Positions 1 through 8,466 of a DNA stretch of 63,449 nucleotides are shown here, in pieces (position 1 is the stretch's first letter; each line of letters opens with the position of its first letter). The stretch comes from a virus. The translations under genes were made by a program, and so were the position numbers. A model generated the notes under the pieces. The model did not search any database. It was not told the DNA's origin and saw only the letters and a program-made list of their open reading frames with translations. Where the stretch lies: positions 1-63,449 of the IMG/VR virus record IMGVR_UViG_3300012986_000064; one strand, given 5' to 3'.

Positions 1-564
1 ATGAACAAGGAATTAGAAAAATTCTTAACAAATAGGGCAAACGAAGCTGACCGCAAAAAGGCTATGCAAGATGCGCGGCCCAAGGTTGCTGAACAGGCAT
101 TAAAGGAGTATCGCGCGCTGGGCACCACGATGAAAAGCCTAGTCGATAAGTTCAATGCCAGTGCCCTGGCTCAAAAGACTGAGGTAACTCTTATTCTGGA
201 AGGGCCTAAGCACCGCACCGATGAACATCTTTTCGTTTTGCATGCACGGGGAGGTAAAGCTGGGTCTAAATCGGAGGCATTGTTAATATCCTTTATTAAC
301 ACCGAAGACTTTGATAGCATGAAGATGCATGTAGGCCACTGGGATGGCAACTTAGTACTTTCAGCACTTGATAGTCATCTATCAGGATACGCGCCAGATG
401 AAAAGCCAAGGCGGAAGAAAGTAGAAGAATATAAAGTGGTGCAACTTGACTCAACGTATGTATGGGTTATGGATAAAGTTGCTCCCGAAAATGGGACGCC
501 ATTTGAAAATGTGTTCAATGACCTGGTGCATAAGCTTGTTGTCTTTAACATGACCGATGTATAG
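1..564 (+). CDS. hypothetical protein at the left edge
   Basis: A 187-residue soluble protein that I do not recognise. It opens with a charged helical stretch (about residues 1-60, rich in K, E, R and A), followed by a mixed alpha/beta part with no cysteine cluster, signal peptide or membrane segment. The reading frame starts with ATG at base 1 of the window, so a longer N-terminus cannot be excluded. Base composition is clearly more AT-rich than the tape measure gene next to it, and it points the opposite way, ending just before a bidirectional terminator. This is the pattern of a cargo (moron) gene or a host gene at the prophage edge. No function is proposed. Confidence 0.6.
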   Translation: MNKELEKFLTNRANEADRKKAMQDARPKVAEQALKEYRALGTTMKSLVDKFNASALAQKTEVTLILEGPKHRTDEHLFVLHARGGKAGSKSEALLISFINTEDFDSMKMHVGHWDGNLVLSALDSHLSGYAPDEKPRRKKVEEYKVVQLDSTYVWVMDKVAPENGTPFENVFNDLVHKLVVFNMTDV

Positions 565-574
565 AACAGGTTTA

Positions 575-611
575 TAAAAAAGCCCCGACCTATTTAGGTC
601 GGGGCTTTTTT
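575..611. terminator. bidirectional intrinsic terminator
   Basis: A perfect GC-rich stem (AGCCCCGACC / GGTCGGGGCT) with a 6-base loop is flanked by an A-run on one side and a T-run on the other. It therefore works in both directions. It ends the + strand gene at 1-564 and the long leftward phage transcript after tape measure A. Confidence 0.9.
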
Positions 612-612
612 A

Positions 613-3600
613 TTACCCGCGTTCATGGTAGCGGCTATTCATTTCCTCTACCCACGTATTGTCCTTGCGGGTCCAGGTGCGCAACCCGTCCTCGGTCAGC
701 CGCTGCTCAGGCCGCGACAGGATGGCATCGACAATCCTATCCGCATCAATGCGGCTGGCCTGGTAGGCAGCGCGGGCCTCGGCTGCTTCGCGCGAACTGC
801 TGCGCCCGGCCGAATGTACGCGCAGCGCCGTGGTTTGGCGCTCCATGTCGGCGTGCTCTTTCCGGGCCACCAGCCGCCCATTTATCAGGTCGTTTTCCTG
901 CAGCAGCTGCTCGGTGCGACCGGCCGTGTACACCTTGTCGCCCGCTTCCAGCCGCTGAATGCCTTCCTGGGCCACGAGCCGGAAGCCCCGGCTTTCGTGC
1001 CCGACCAGCTCCGGGCCCCGCTCGGCAACCAGCGCGTATTCGGCCGGGCCACTTTCCCGGCCTTTGTAGTAGGTGGGCAGGGGCTTGGCCGCAATGGCCA
1101 CGGCCTGCGCCACGCCCTGGGCAATGACGAGCGCCGCCAGCACGCCGGCGCTTACCCCGAAGTCTGCGTAGCGGGTGCCGCCCCCGGTGCTGAGCACCGA
1201 CGTTACGGCCTGCGCCGTGTTCAGGGCCACGTTGAACAGGGCCTGCGCCTTGTCGTACTCGGCCTGCTTGCGCCGTGCCGCCAGCTCGCGCCGACGGTAG
1301 TTTTCCTCAATCTGCTGCCGTAGCTCGGCATTCTCGCCGGCCACGGACAGTTCCTGTTCTTTCGAGTGCTGCAGGTTGGCCAGCTCTTCCGCCCGCCGGT
1401 CGTTGCCGTACTGAAAGAAGATGTCGCTGAACGCCTGGGTTTGCTCCAGGCTGGTGCGTAGAATATCCTCGCGCTTCTGGGCCGCTTCGCGGTCCAGGTC
1501 CTCGGCCTGCTGATTCTCGCGGCGCTTGATTTCCAGCCGCAGCGCCGCGGCTTCCCGCTGCTTGGTAACGTCCTTGTCGAGGTTGGTCAGCTTGTCGCGC
1601 AGGTACTGCGTTTCCAGCCCAAACACGGCCCGCTGGTAGCCCCGCTCGGTGTAGAGGCCCAGCGCCCGGGCGTTTTCCAGCTTGGTCTGCTGCTCGGTGT
1701 AGCGTTTGTCCAGGTCGCTGTTGCTCAGGTCCGCGTTGGGGTTGCGGGTCTTGCGCAGCTGCTCGGCAATGGCCGCATCCTCCTGCGCCTGAATCTGCTT
1801 TAGCACTTCCGCGTCGCCTTTGGCCGCGTTGCGCTTAATGGCCGATTCTATCAGGACGATTTCAATGCGCTTGGCACTGGCATCGAGCAGGGCCTGCTGC
1901 CGCTCTTCGGCGCTGCGGTTTTCGTCTTCGCCGATGCGCTCCAAGGCCTGGGCCTCTTCGTCGAGCACCTGCTTATCGACTTCGGCCAGCTGGGCCGCGG
2001 TTTCGTGGGTTAATGCCAGCAGTGCCGCGTCGGAGCTGATGTTGAGGGCCTTGATTTTGGCCAGGAACTGCTCGTGGATGTGCTGCCGCTCCACACGCAG
2101 GGCCTTATCCCCATTTACCAGCTTGGCGTTGCGCACCGCCGCCTGCCGCAACTCTTCCTGCTCTTCGAGGGCTGCAATCTGCCGGCGGGTTTCGGCCGCT
2201 TTCTGCACGGCGCGGGTGCGTACCTCGTCAGAGTTGGCGTCGTTGCCGGCCTGCCGGTCGTAGTCGGCCGCTTTCTGCTCGAGGCGGAATTTCTGCAACT
2301 CAAATTCAGCGTGCAGCACGTCGGCTACCGACTGCTTTTTCTTCTTGTCGGCTTTCACCGAGTCGTCTACTTTCTCCGTCTGGTCTTTCGTCGACTGGGT
2401 GAGCAGGGCAAACGCGCCTTCCGCATCGAGCCCCAGCCGGGCCAGCTGCCGCAGCACCTCGTCCCGCTTTTTCTCCGAAAACACGGCCTTATCCGTCGCG
2501 GCGGCGCTGCGGGTGGTCAGGTCCAGGTACTCTTTGTAGGTCTGCACGACTTCCGGCGTTACCCGGTCATCGGGTGCCCCGTACAGGGCCGGGTTGCTGG
2601 CTTTTTCGGCCTGCACCCGCATCACGCGCAAAATATCGGCTTGCCCCTGCAGGCCGGTCGCAGCCGTCAGGGAGCGCTCGCGAATAGATGCTTCCTCCTG
2701 TAGGGCGGATGCCAGGGCAGCAGCGGCCTCGCGCTCCTCTTCGAAGCCCTTCAGGCGCTTGGCCAGGTTGGTGGCATCCTCCGTGAACTTGTCGCGGTTG
2801 GCCTTGGTGTTGCGGGCGACAGCGGCCGTGTTCAGGTCGTACTGCCCGGTCTGCCTGTTAAGCACCACGGCCGTTTCGCCCAGCCGGTCTTTCAGCTGCA
2901 GCACGGTTTCGCGCAGCTGCTGCTGCTCGGCATCGGTCCGCTGGGTGATGCTGTTGAGGCGCGTAAAGCGAGCCATCAGCGCATCGGTGCCGTCGGCAAA
3001 CTGCCGGGCCTTCAATGCCGACGTGGCCAGCCCTTCGCCCAGGTCGGCAATGGGGGGCTTGCTCAGGCCCACCAGGCGGGGAATGGCCCCGAAGCCCTTG
3101 CTAAAGTTCAGCGAGGCCCGGGCCCCATCAACCAGCCACTTCAGCGATGCCGCGCCGGCCCCGCTGGTGAAGAAGTTGCTTACGTCGTTTTTGAGCTTTG
3201 CCCACGAGCCGGCCAGGTTGTCGTTTTTAATGGCAGCCTCCGCTGCCAGTGATGTGCCCTGCTCCAGCTGCTCATTGGCAATGGCCTGCTTTTCGGCCAG
3301 CAGGTCCACGTTTTTGGCCAGCGTGGTAATTACCGACTTCGCTTCCCCGCTCTGCAGCTTCAGCGTACCCAGCAGGCTGTTGAACCTGGTGGTGCTGGTG
3401 CCGCCCTCGCGCAGGCCGCGCAGGAACAGGGTAATGGCGCCCTGAAAATCGTTGTTCACCAGCCGCTTGAATTCCTTCAGCGTCAGGTTGGAATCCGCGA
3501 GCTTGGCAATCTTGAACGATTCTTCGGAGCGGGTGCTGAGTGTATTAAACAGCCGGTTCAGCGACGTGCCGCTGACCTCGGCATTAAAACCGGTTTCCTG

Positions 3601-5097
3601 CAACACGGCCGCATACGCCAGCACGTCTTTCAGGCCCAGCTCCGCATTGGAGGCCACGGCCCCGGTGCGCAGGGCCACGTCGGTGAGGAACGGTGCCGTC
3701 GCGGCGCCGCTGGCTCCCAGCTCATTCACGGCGGAGCCGATGCGCCGGATGTTGTCGGGCACATCGTCGCCCAGCTCCTTGCGGAAGACGGTGCCAATCT
3801 TGCCGATTTCGGTGGCAATCTGCTCGGCCCCGCCCTGAAAGTCATCCTCCAGCGCCTGCACGGCCACGTCGACTTCGCGCGTAAAGTCGCCGATGTCTTT
3901 GCCAGCAATGCCCAACTGGCCGCCTACTTTGGCAATGTCGAGCAGCCCGGCCAGGGTGGTGCGGGTGTTCAGGGCCTTCAGGCTCTCGGTGAGCTGGTCG
4001 GTGGCGTCGGCCGATAGCTGCGTGGTTTTGCGCACATCAGCTATCTGGTCGGAGTACTCGGCTACGCTCTCAAACGTCTGGCCCAGGGCGCCAATCAGGG
4101 CCGTTACGCCCAGGAAGGACGTAACCAGCGACTGGCCCATGCCCGCCGCGCCACTGATGAAGCTGTTGGAGGCGGCGCCCCCGTTGCGGGCCGCCGCGCC
4201 GTACTTGTTGAGCTCGCCGGTGATGCTGCGCAATTCGGCTTCGGTGCGGTCGATTTCGGCCCGCAGCTTGCGGTTTTCCTCGGCACTGATGTGGCTGGCA
4301 TTGGCCTGCATCTTCAGGGCCTGCACCTCGCGGGTCAGCGCCTCGCGCTTATGGTTGAGGGCCGTCGTGGCTTCGATGATGCCACGGGCGTAGGAACCCA
4401 CCTCCCGGAAGTTCTGATTCAGCTCCCGGTCGAAATCCTTCAGCTTTTGGGTATTGTCGAAGAATTCCTTCTTCATCCGGGCCGCCGCCTCGTTGGTGGC
4501 ATCGAAGCCACCGGGCAAGGCCCGGATTTTATCACCCAGCTTTTCGGTTTCGATGCGCAGGCGGTTGTAAGAGCCCGCGACGGCCGTGAACTCCGAGTTG
4601 GCCCCGCGAATCGCTTTGCTGAGCTGATCGGTGTCGCGCTTGTACTGCTGCACAGCCAGCGCCGCCTTGGTGATGCGCTCGGCATCGTTGGCCGCGTAGG
4701 CTTCTTTCAGCTCTTTCTGCAGGGCACGCAGGGCCGCTGTAGCTTCCTTGTCGGCATTGGTCGCAGCCTGCCGGATGCTGGCCTGACCCCGCAGGGCGGC
4801 CTGGTAGTCCTGCTGCTCTTTGGCCAGCTTGTTAACCTCCGCGCTGAGCCGGGCAAGGCTGGCCCGCTCGGCTTCGCTGGTGGTGTTGAGTTGTTCGGCC
4901 TGCTGCCGCAGCGCCTGGGTGCCGGTGGTGATGGCTTGCAGGCCCGCGCCAATGCGCTGCCCGTCGGACTCCAGGTTTTTGCCCAGAACTTTCACATACC
5001 GGCTCAGGGTCGCGACGGATTTACCCAGCTCGTCAAGCTCAGCACGGCCTGGGCCGGTGGGTCCGAATAATTCGTCGAAAGAAATAGGTCCAGCCAT
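613..5097 (-). CDS. phage tail tape measure protein A (TP901 type)
   Basis: Sets tail length and is packed inside the tail tube; 1494 residues with the start placed at the MAGPISFDELFG methionine. That start matches the N-terminus of tape measure B, while the longer in-frame extension is low-complexity and overlaps the upstream gene. Residues about 30-310 are long coiled coil. A TP901-core region follows (about 320-620, including a hydrophobic stretch near 320-345), then more coiled coil, a hydrophobic Ala/Val segment (about 1280-1340) and the conserved ERGPELVGH motif near 1355. It is homologous along its whole length to the gene at 14077-18609. It is the last gene of the leftward transcript, separated from its own expected partners (chaperone, distal tail) and following a lysis-type cassette. 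Intact, with no frameshift seen. Confidence 0.92.
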   Translation of the reverse strand: MAGPISFDELFGPTGPGRAELDELGKSVATLSRYVKVLGKNLESDGQRIGAGLQAITTGTQALRQQAEQLNTTSEAERASLARLSAEVNKLAKEQQDYQAALRGQASIRQAATNADKEATAALRALQKELKEAYAANDAERITKAALAVQQYKRDTDQLSKAIRGANSEFTAVAGSYNRLRIETEKLGDKIRALPGGFDATNEAAARMKKEFFDNTQKLKDFDRELNQNFREVGSYARGIIEATTALNHKREALTREVQALKMQANASHISAEENRKLRAEIDRTEAELRSITGELNKYGAAARNGGAASNSFISGAAGMGQSLVTSFLGVTALIGALGQTFESVAEYSDQIADVRKTTQLSADATDQLTESLKALNTRTTLAGLLDIAKVGGQLGIAGKDIGDFTREVDVAVQALEDDFQGGAEQIATEIGKIGTVFRKELGDDVPDNIRRIGSAVNELGASGAATAPFLTDVALRTGAVASNAELGLKDVLAYAAVLQETGFNAEVSGTSLNRLFNTLSTRSEESFKIAKLADSNLTLKEFKRLVNNDFQGAITLFLRGLREGGTSTTRFNSLLGTLKLQSGEAKSVITTLAKNVDLLAEKQAIANEQLEQGTSLAAEAAIKNDNLAGSWAKLKNDVSNFFTSGAGAASLKWLVDGARASLNFSKGFGAIPRLVGLSKPPIADLGEGLATSALKARQFADGTDALMARFTRLNSITQRTDAEQQQLRETVLQLKDRLGETAVVLNRQTGQYDLNTAAVARNTKANRDKFTEDATNLAKRLKGFEEEREAAAALASALQEEASIRERSLTAATGLQGQADILRVMRVQAEKASNPALYGAPDDRVTPEVVQTYKEYLDLTTRSAAATDKAVFSEKKRDEVLRQLARLGLDAEGAFALLTQSTKDQTEKVDDSVKADKKKKQSVADVLHAEFELQKFRLEQKAADYDRQAGNDANSDEVRTRAVQKAAETRRQIAALEEQEELRQAAVRNAKLVNGDKALRVERQHIHEQFLAKIKALNISSDAALLALTHETAAQLAEVDKQVLDEEAQALERIGEDENRSAEERQQALLDASAKRIEIVLIESAIKRNAAKGDAEVLKQIQAQEDAAIAEQLRKTRNPNADLSNSDLDKRYTEQQTKLENARALGLYTERGYQRAVFGLETQYLRDKLTNLDKDVTKQREAAALRLEIKRRENQQAEDLDREAAQKREDILRTSLEQTQAFSDIFFQYGNDRRAEELANLQHSKEQELSVAGENAELRQQIEENYRRRELAARRKQAEYDKAQALFNVALNTAQAVTSVLSTGGGTRYADFGVSAGVLAALVIAQGVAQAVAIAAKPLPTYYKGRESGPAEYALVAERGPELVGHESRGFRLVAQEGIQRLEAGDKVYTAGRTEQLLQENDLINGRLVARKEHADMERQTTALRVHSAGRSSSREAAEARAAYQASRIDADRIVDAILSRPEQRLTEDGLRTWTRKDNTWVEEMNSRYHERG

Positions 5098-5099
5098 AA

Positions 5100-5459
5100 C
5101 TACGGATGCATTAGTAAGGTGTAGCTGATGCCGGCGAGAAGGGCAGCACCGGCCCAATTGAGCAGCCCCCGCCGGCGGGCGCGGGCTTTCCAGGTAGCGG
5201 CCTGTCGGCTCTGCTCGTCGAAGGCGGCCACGGCCGTCAGCCACGCCACGGTTGTGGTGCGCAGCTGCAGGGAATCAGCTTCGTAGGCCGCTTTGTAGTG
5301 GCCCGCCGCTACCGCAAAATCCCGCCGCTGCCGGCGCAGGGTGGTCAGCGTGTCGGCCAGGCGCACCCGCGTTGCTGGTGCCAGGCAGCGGAACTCAGAG
5401 GGTTGACAGTACACTGTCTGAGTAGTGCACAGTAGCAGGAGTAACAGGAGTAGGCGCAT
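5100..5459 (-). CDS. small exported or membrane protein, spanin-like
   Basis: A 119-residue protein with a poly-leucine signal peptide (starting MRLLLLLLLL), a helical charged middle (about 35-95) and a C-terminal hydrophobic segment ending a few residues before the terminus. The start chosen is MRLL; a methionine five codons upstream is also possible. A Cys at the end of the signal peptide lies in TVYC, which is a poor lipobox. It overlaps the preceding gene in another frame, as spanin gene pairs (Rz/Rz1) often do, and sits with holin-like genes, so an envelope role in lysis is likely. I see no direct homology to a known spanin. Confidence 0.6.
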   Translation of the reverse strand: MRLLLLLLLLCTTQTVYCQPSEFRCLAPATRVRLADTLTTLRRQRRDFAVAAGHYKAAYEADSLQLRTTTVAWLTAVAAFDEQSRQAATWKARARRRGLLNWAGAALLAGISYTLLMHP

Positions 5460-5652
5460 GGGGAGCAGTGGCACGGTGAAGGGCAGCGCGGCCGAGTTGG
5501 GCCGCTGCTGCGCCGGGGTTTGGGTTGGGGGTGGGGTTGGCCGTTGTAGCGGGCGGGGCGTAGGCCACCAGCCAGAACAGCAGGGCCACCAGGGCAGCCA
5601 AGCCGCACAGGCCCATGGCGACGGGCAGCCAGGACGGGGAGTAGGCTTTCAT
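5395..5652 (-). CDS. small single-pass membrane protein in lysis-type cassette
   Basis: An 85-residue protein with one strong N-terminal membrane segment (about residues 8-30) followed by a Pro/Thr/Ala-rich tail. The start is the MKAYSPSW methionine, three bases after the stop of the holin-like gene; the upstream in-frame extension simply overlaps that gene. Its last 20 codons overlap the next gene in a different frame. The membrane anchor plus proline-rich periplasmic tail recalls one partner of a nested spanin pair. Function is inferred only from position and topology. Confidence 0.55.
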   Translation of the reverse strand: MKAYSPSWLPVAMGLCGLAALVALLFWLVAYAPPATTANPTPNPNPGAAAAQLGRAALHRATAPHAPTPVTPATVHYSDSVLSTL

Positions 5653-5654
5653 GG

Positions 5655-6104
5655 CTATTCCGTCTGGGTGGTGGTTTCTACCTTGGTCGTAGTGGTAGCC
5701 GTGGGGGTGGGCCCCGGCACTGGCTGCCCTGTCAGCCCGGCCTGCTGCACGTCGGCTTCGGCCTTGATTTTCTTCGTGTTTTCGTACATGTTGAACCCAT
5801 GCCCAGCAGCCAGGTAGGTGAGTAGCGGCCAGAGCACGTCCGGCTGCCACTTATCGGTCAGGCAGCCGCGGACCACAATGGCCCCCACGTACATGGTCAC
5901 GGCCCACAGGCTGAGCTGCTTGCCGTCCGCGCGCCCGCGGGGGTCGGTGAAGCTCTCGCCAAAGAAGCCGGCCAGCTCACGGATGAATTGGCGGTTGAGC
6001 AGCCAGGCCACGCAGAGCCCAACGGCCAGCCCTGCCAGGCAGGCCAGCACGGCGCCCATAACGGTAGGCGAGAAGGAGGAGAAAAAAGCGATGGGCTCTT
6101 GCAT
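5655..6104 (-). CDS. holin-like membrane protein
   Basis: 149 residues with about three hydrophobic segments (roughly 13-35, 67-84 and 90-107), short polar loops and a Thr/Pro-rich soluble C-terminus. The size and topology fit a phage holin, which would collect in the inner membrane and open it at the time of lysis. It lies in a run of membrane protein genes (5100-7365) on the leftward late transcript. The endolysin itself is 15 kb away (21202-21729). The family is not identified from sequence alone, so holin is an inference from topology and context. Confidence 0.6.
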   Translation of the reverse strand: MQEPIAFFSSFSPTVMGAVLACLAGLAVGLCVAWLLNRQFIRELAGFFGESFTDPRGRADGKQLSLWAVTMYVGAIVVRGCLTDKWQPDVLWPLLTYLAAGHGFNMYENTKKIKAEADVQQAGLTGQPVPGPTPTATTTTKVETTTQTE

Positions 6105-6112
6105 GGCGGGGC

Positions 6113-6505
6113 TTATTTGTCGGAGATAAAATCAGCAAGGGGAATGCCCAGGTGCTGGGCAATGCGCAGCGTCAGCCGCCACTGCTGGCCGTCGAGCTTG
6201 CCCGACTCGTGCAGGTTGCTGAGCACGTCGGCCAGCTGCTGCAGGTAGTGGCGGTACTTCTCGCCCAGCTCGGCCCGCACGTCCTGATTCGCGGTATTGG
6301 CCTTCACCACTTCCCCGTGCAGGCGCTCAGCCGTGGCCTGGTGCGCAGCCTTTTCTTTGAGCAGCTGCACGACCAGCCAACCCACGGCGAGCAGGGCCAG
6401 GGCCAGCAGCACCGACACGACGGCCAGGGCAATGCCCACGTCCCAGAGCAGGGGCAACCCGCGCGTGAGCGCGGTTTCGGCGGCTTTGGTTCCTAGTTCG
6501 TTCAT
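6113..6505 (-). CDS. membrane-anchored coiled-coil protein (holin accessory candidate)
   Basis: 130 residues: an N-terminal membrane segment (about 20-50), a helical coiled-coil stretch (about 50-95) and a short C-terminal domain reading LRIAQHLGIPLADF. One anchor plus coiled coil is common among small phage lysis or holin-partner proteins. Its ATG overlaps the TGA of the PAS-domain gene (ATGA), so both are probably translated as a coupled pair. This is the strongest link between the PAS sensor and lysis. No named family is claimed. Confidence 0.6.
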   Translation of the reverse strand: MNELGTKAAETALTRGLPLLWDVGIALAVVSVLLALALLAVGWLVVQLLKEKAAHQATAERLHGEVVKANTANQDVRAELGEKYRHYLQQLADVLSNLHESGKLDGQQWRLTLRIAQHLGIPLADFISDK

Positions 6506-7365
6506 GCGGCGGGGGTAGAAGTAGAAGAGCGGGGAAAGCGGGATAGCACGTCGTCGAGGTGAGCTTCGGCCCGGCGGGTCAGCTCCTGGTCGCGGGCCGC
6601 AAACAGGGCCCGCACGTTTTCTTCATCGTCGGTGAAGGAGGTGATGCGCAGCACGCTGCCATCGGCCGCGACGTGGTTGCCGGCCGACACGCGCACCCAG
6701 CGCCGCCCGCCATCGGCCGTCAGGAATTCCATGGGGTATTCCACATGCCCCACCTTGCCGACCTGCTTTTTCACCTGCTCGTGCCGCTGCTCGGGCACAA
6801 TGGACGCGCCATGCAGCGACACCAGCCCGTTGCGCTCATCCGTTTCGTAGGCGTAGCCCAGCATGGCACAGGCCCGGCGGTTGGCCGCCGTGATGCGCCA
6901 CCCCAGCGGAGTAGTCGCATCGGGCCGGGAATAGAGCACCCCACAGTTGCTGGCATCAAGGGTGGCATGCAGCAGCCGGTCGCGCTCAATCACGGCCACT
7001 TCCGGGTACAGGCTTTCCAGGGCCCCGCGCCGGGCCCAGCAGTAGCCGGCGAAAGTCAGGGTGAAGATGGCCGCGGCCGTTTTCAGGTAGATGTGGGTAA
7101 CAGCGTTATATAAGCCCAGCGCCTCGTTGATGAATTCAAACGCGAAGGCCCCGGCAATGCTCAGCAGCCAGAAAAACACGATGCGGGCGAAGCTTTTCCC
7201 GTCGACCGTCTGCGCCACCCGGGCCCGCCGGGCCACATACAGCACCGTAGCGGGCAGCAGCACACCAAACGAGGCCGCCAGCAGGGCATTGGCCACCAGG
7301 GCGAGGTACAACACGGGCAGGGGCGTAATGGGCAGGGCGAGCGGAAGCATGGGCGACGGGGGCAA
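6502..7365 (-). CDS. membrane protein with C-terminal PAS domain
   Basis: 287 residues with three N-terminal membrane segments (about 16-45, 60-85 and 90-110), then a PAS/PAC domain (about 118-260) containing the typical ITAANRRACAMLGY stretch and the PAC-like RWVRVSAG strand, then a short charged helix. There is no kinase, cyclase or other output domain. PAS domains bind ligands or sense redox or light state, and the membrane part could transmit or sense envelope state. The 3' end overlaps the next gene as ATGA, placing the sensor inside a holin-type cassette of a phage. That is unusual. Role in timing of lysis is inference; a moron captured from the host is the alternative. Confidence 0.75.
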   Translation of the reverse strand: MPPSPMLPLALPITPLPVLYLALVANALLAASFGVLLPATVLYVARRARVAQTVDGKSFARIVFFWLLSIAGAFAFEFINEALGLYNAVTHIYLKTAAAIFTLTFAGYCWARRGALESLYPEVAVIERDRLLHATLDASNCGVLYSRPDATTPLGWRITAANRRACAMLGYAYETDERNGLVSLHGASIVPEQRHEQVKKQVGKVGHVEYPMEFLTADGGRRWVRVSAGNHVAADGSVLRITSFTDDEENVRALFAARDQELTRRAEAHLDDVLSRFPRSSTSTPAA

Positions 7366-7378
7366 AGGGTGGGGGCGA

Positions 7379-7597
7379 CTATTTCAGGCAGTCCGGCACG
7401 GCCTGCGGCACGAAGTCCGTATCGGCCAGCTCTTCCAGGGTGTAGTCGAGGGCGTCGAACAGCGGGGCAAAGTCCACCAGGCACATGGGCGCGAAAGCAA
7501 AGCGGCCGTCCAGCAGCTCGCGGCAAGCGAAGAAGTCGCCGGCCTCATTCTGGTAGCCGTCCGGGGCGGGGTTGGCAGTGGTGATGGCGTAGAGCAT
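7379..7597 (-). CDS. small hypothetical phage protein
   Basis: A 72-residue acidic protein with no membrane segment or known motif; a short Asp/Glu-rich C-terminal half (about 40-65) stands out. It lies between the distal tail gene at 7601 and the PAS gene with gaps of 3 and 13 bases, so it is very likely co-transcribed. It could be a fibre chaperone or assembly factor, as small genes after tail fibre genes often are, but nothing in the sequence proves this. Confidence 0.55.
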   Translation of the reverse strand: MLYAITTANPAPDGYQNEAGDFFACRELLDGRFAFAPMCLVDFAPLFDALDYTLEELADTDFVPQAVPDCLK

Positions 7598-7600
7598 GGA

Positions 7601-8464
7601 TTAGACGTTGCGGCCCAGGGCCGTTAGGCAGGTGATGGCGAGGCTGTCCCAGGCGGCTTCCTGGGTAGCAGAGGCCCCCAGCAGAATGGCGGCCTCGCCC
7701 ATGGTGTGGGGTGAATTGCCGTACACACCGCCCGGGATGCCGGTGGCCCCGAGCAGCACCGAGCGCGTGGGCAGGGTGCCCGCCCCAGAGCCCGCACTGA
7801 GCAGCGTGCCGTTCTTGGTCAGTCGGTTGGTCGTCACGGCTGGCTGGCGGTTCACCGAGTACAGGCCCAGGCCACGCACGGCCGCGTTGGATTCCTGCAC
7901 GTACTGGTCAATGGTGAAGGCTTTGCAGTAGGCCACGTCGTTAAGCGAGCCCCCGGCGTTGTTGCGCCCCGATAGCGCAAACGTGGCAGAGCCCGAGGAA
8001 ACGGCCCCCATGTCGTAGCAGTCCCCGCCCAGCGCATTGCTACGGGAATAGTAGTACAGCCCCATGCCGGTGGTGAGGCTGCCCGCCACGGACGGAACTA
8101 GCAGCGTGTCGGCGTACTGCGTGGTGCCGTTCCAGGCCATGCCCCCGCCAAAAGGCGTCGGGCTGCCGTAGAGCACCAGCCGGTAGGCAGCATCCAGGTC
8201 GCGCGGGTCTTTGGCGTTGAGCTTGTTGGCGGCCGTGGTCGCGCCCAGGCAGGGCCACCAACCTAAAACGAGGCCCTGCAGCCCCGCATCCTTGATGCCT
8301 TGGAAGCGGTTATTGATGGCCGTCCAAATCTGTGCCCCCGTGCGCTCGTAGCTCGTGCCGGCGTAGAGTGACGAGCCGTCGTTTGGAATGCCGGCCGCTG
8401 TCAGGTAGGCGTAGGCATCCGCATCAAAGCCACTGCCGAGCAAAGTGTGTCGTCTGCTGCCCAT
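7601..8464 (-). CDS. distal tail or receptor-binding protein candidate
   Basis: 287 residues, rich in Gly, Ala, Ser, Thr and aromatic residues, with a beta-rich pattern (for example GGGMAWNGTTQYAD and several YYYS/YGN segments) like LamG or concanavalin-type carbohydrate-binding domains of phage fibres. It follows the fibre gene by 2 bases and precedes the lysis-type cassette, the usual place for host-recognition proteins. No signal peptide. The assignment rests on composition and position. Confidence 0.55.
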   Translation of the reverse strand: MGSRRHTLLGSGFDADAYAYLTAAGIPNDGSSLYAGTSYERTGAQIWTAINNRFQGIKDAGLQGLVLGWWPCLGATTAANKLNAKDPRDLDAAYRLVLYGSPTPFGGGMAWNGTTQYADTLLVPSVAGSLTTGMGLYYYSRSNALGGDCYDMGAVSSGSATFALSGRNNAGGSLNDVAYCKAFTIDQYVQESNAAVRGLGLYSVNRQPAVTTNRLTKNGTLLSAGSGAGTLPTRSVLLGATGIPGGVYGNSPHTMGEAAILLGASATQEAAWDSLAITCLTALGRNV

Positions 8465-8466
8465 CG

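Noticed and set aside
4291-5070. Long + strand open frames inside the tape measure A gene
   Set aside because: They lie opposite a conserved coding frame with clear TP901 architecture; GC-rich coding DNA gives long antisense frames. Composition and lack of motifs mark them as shadows.
5098-5244. 49-codon N-terminal extension of tape measure A
   Set aside because: Low-complexity Arg/Pro/Ala residues, overlaps the preceding gene, and tape measure B starts at the homologous MAxGPIS methionine.
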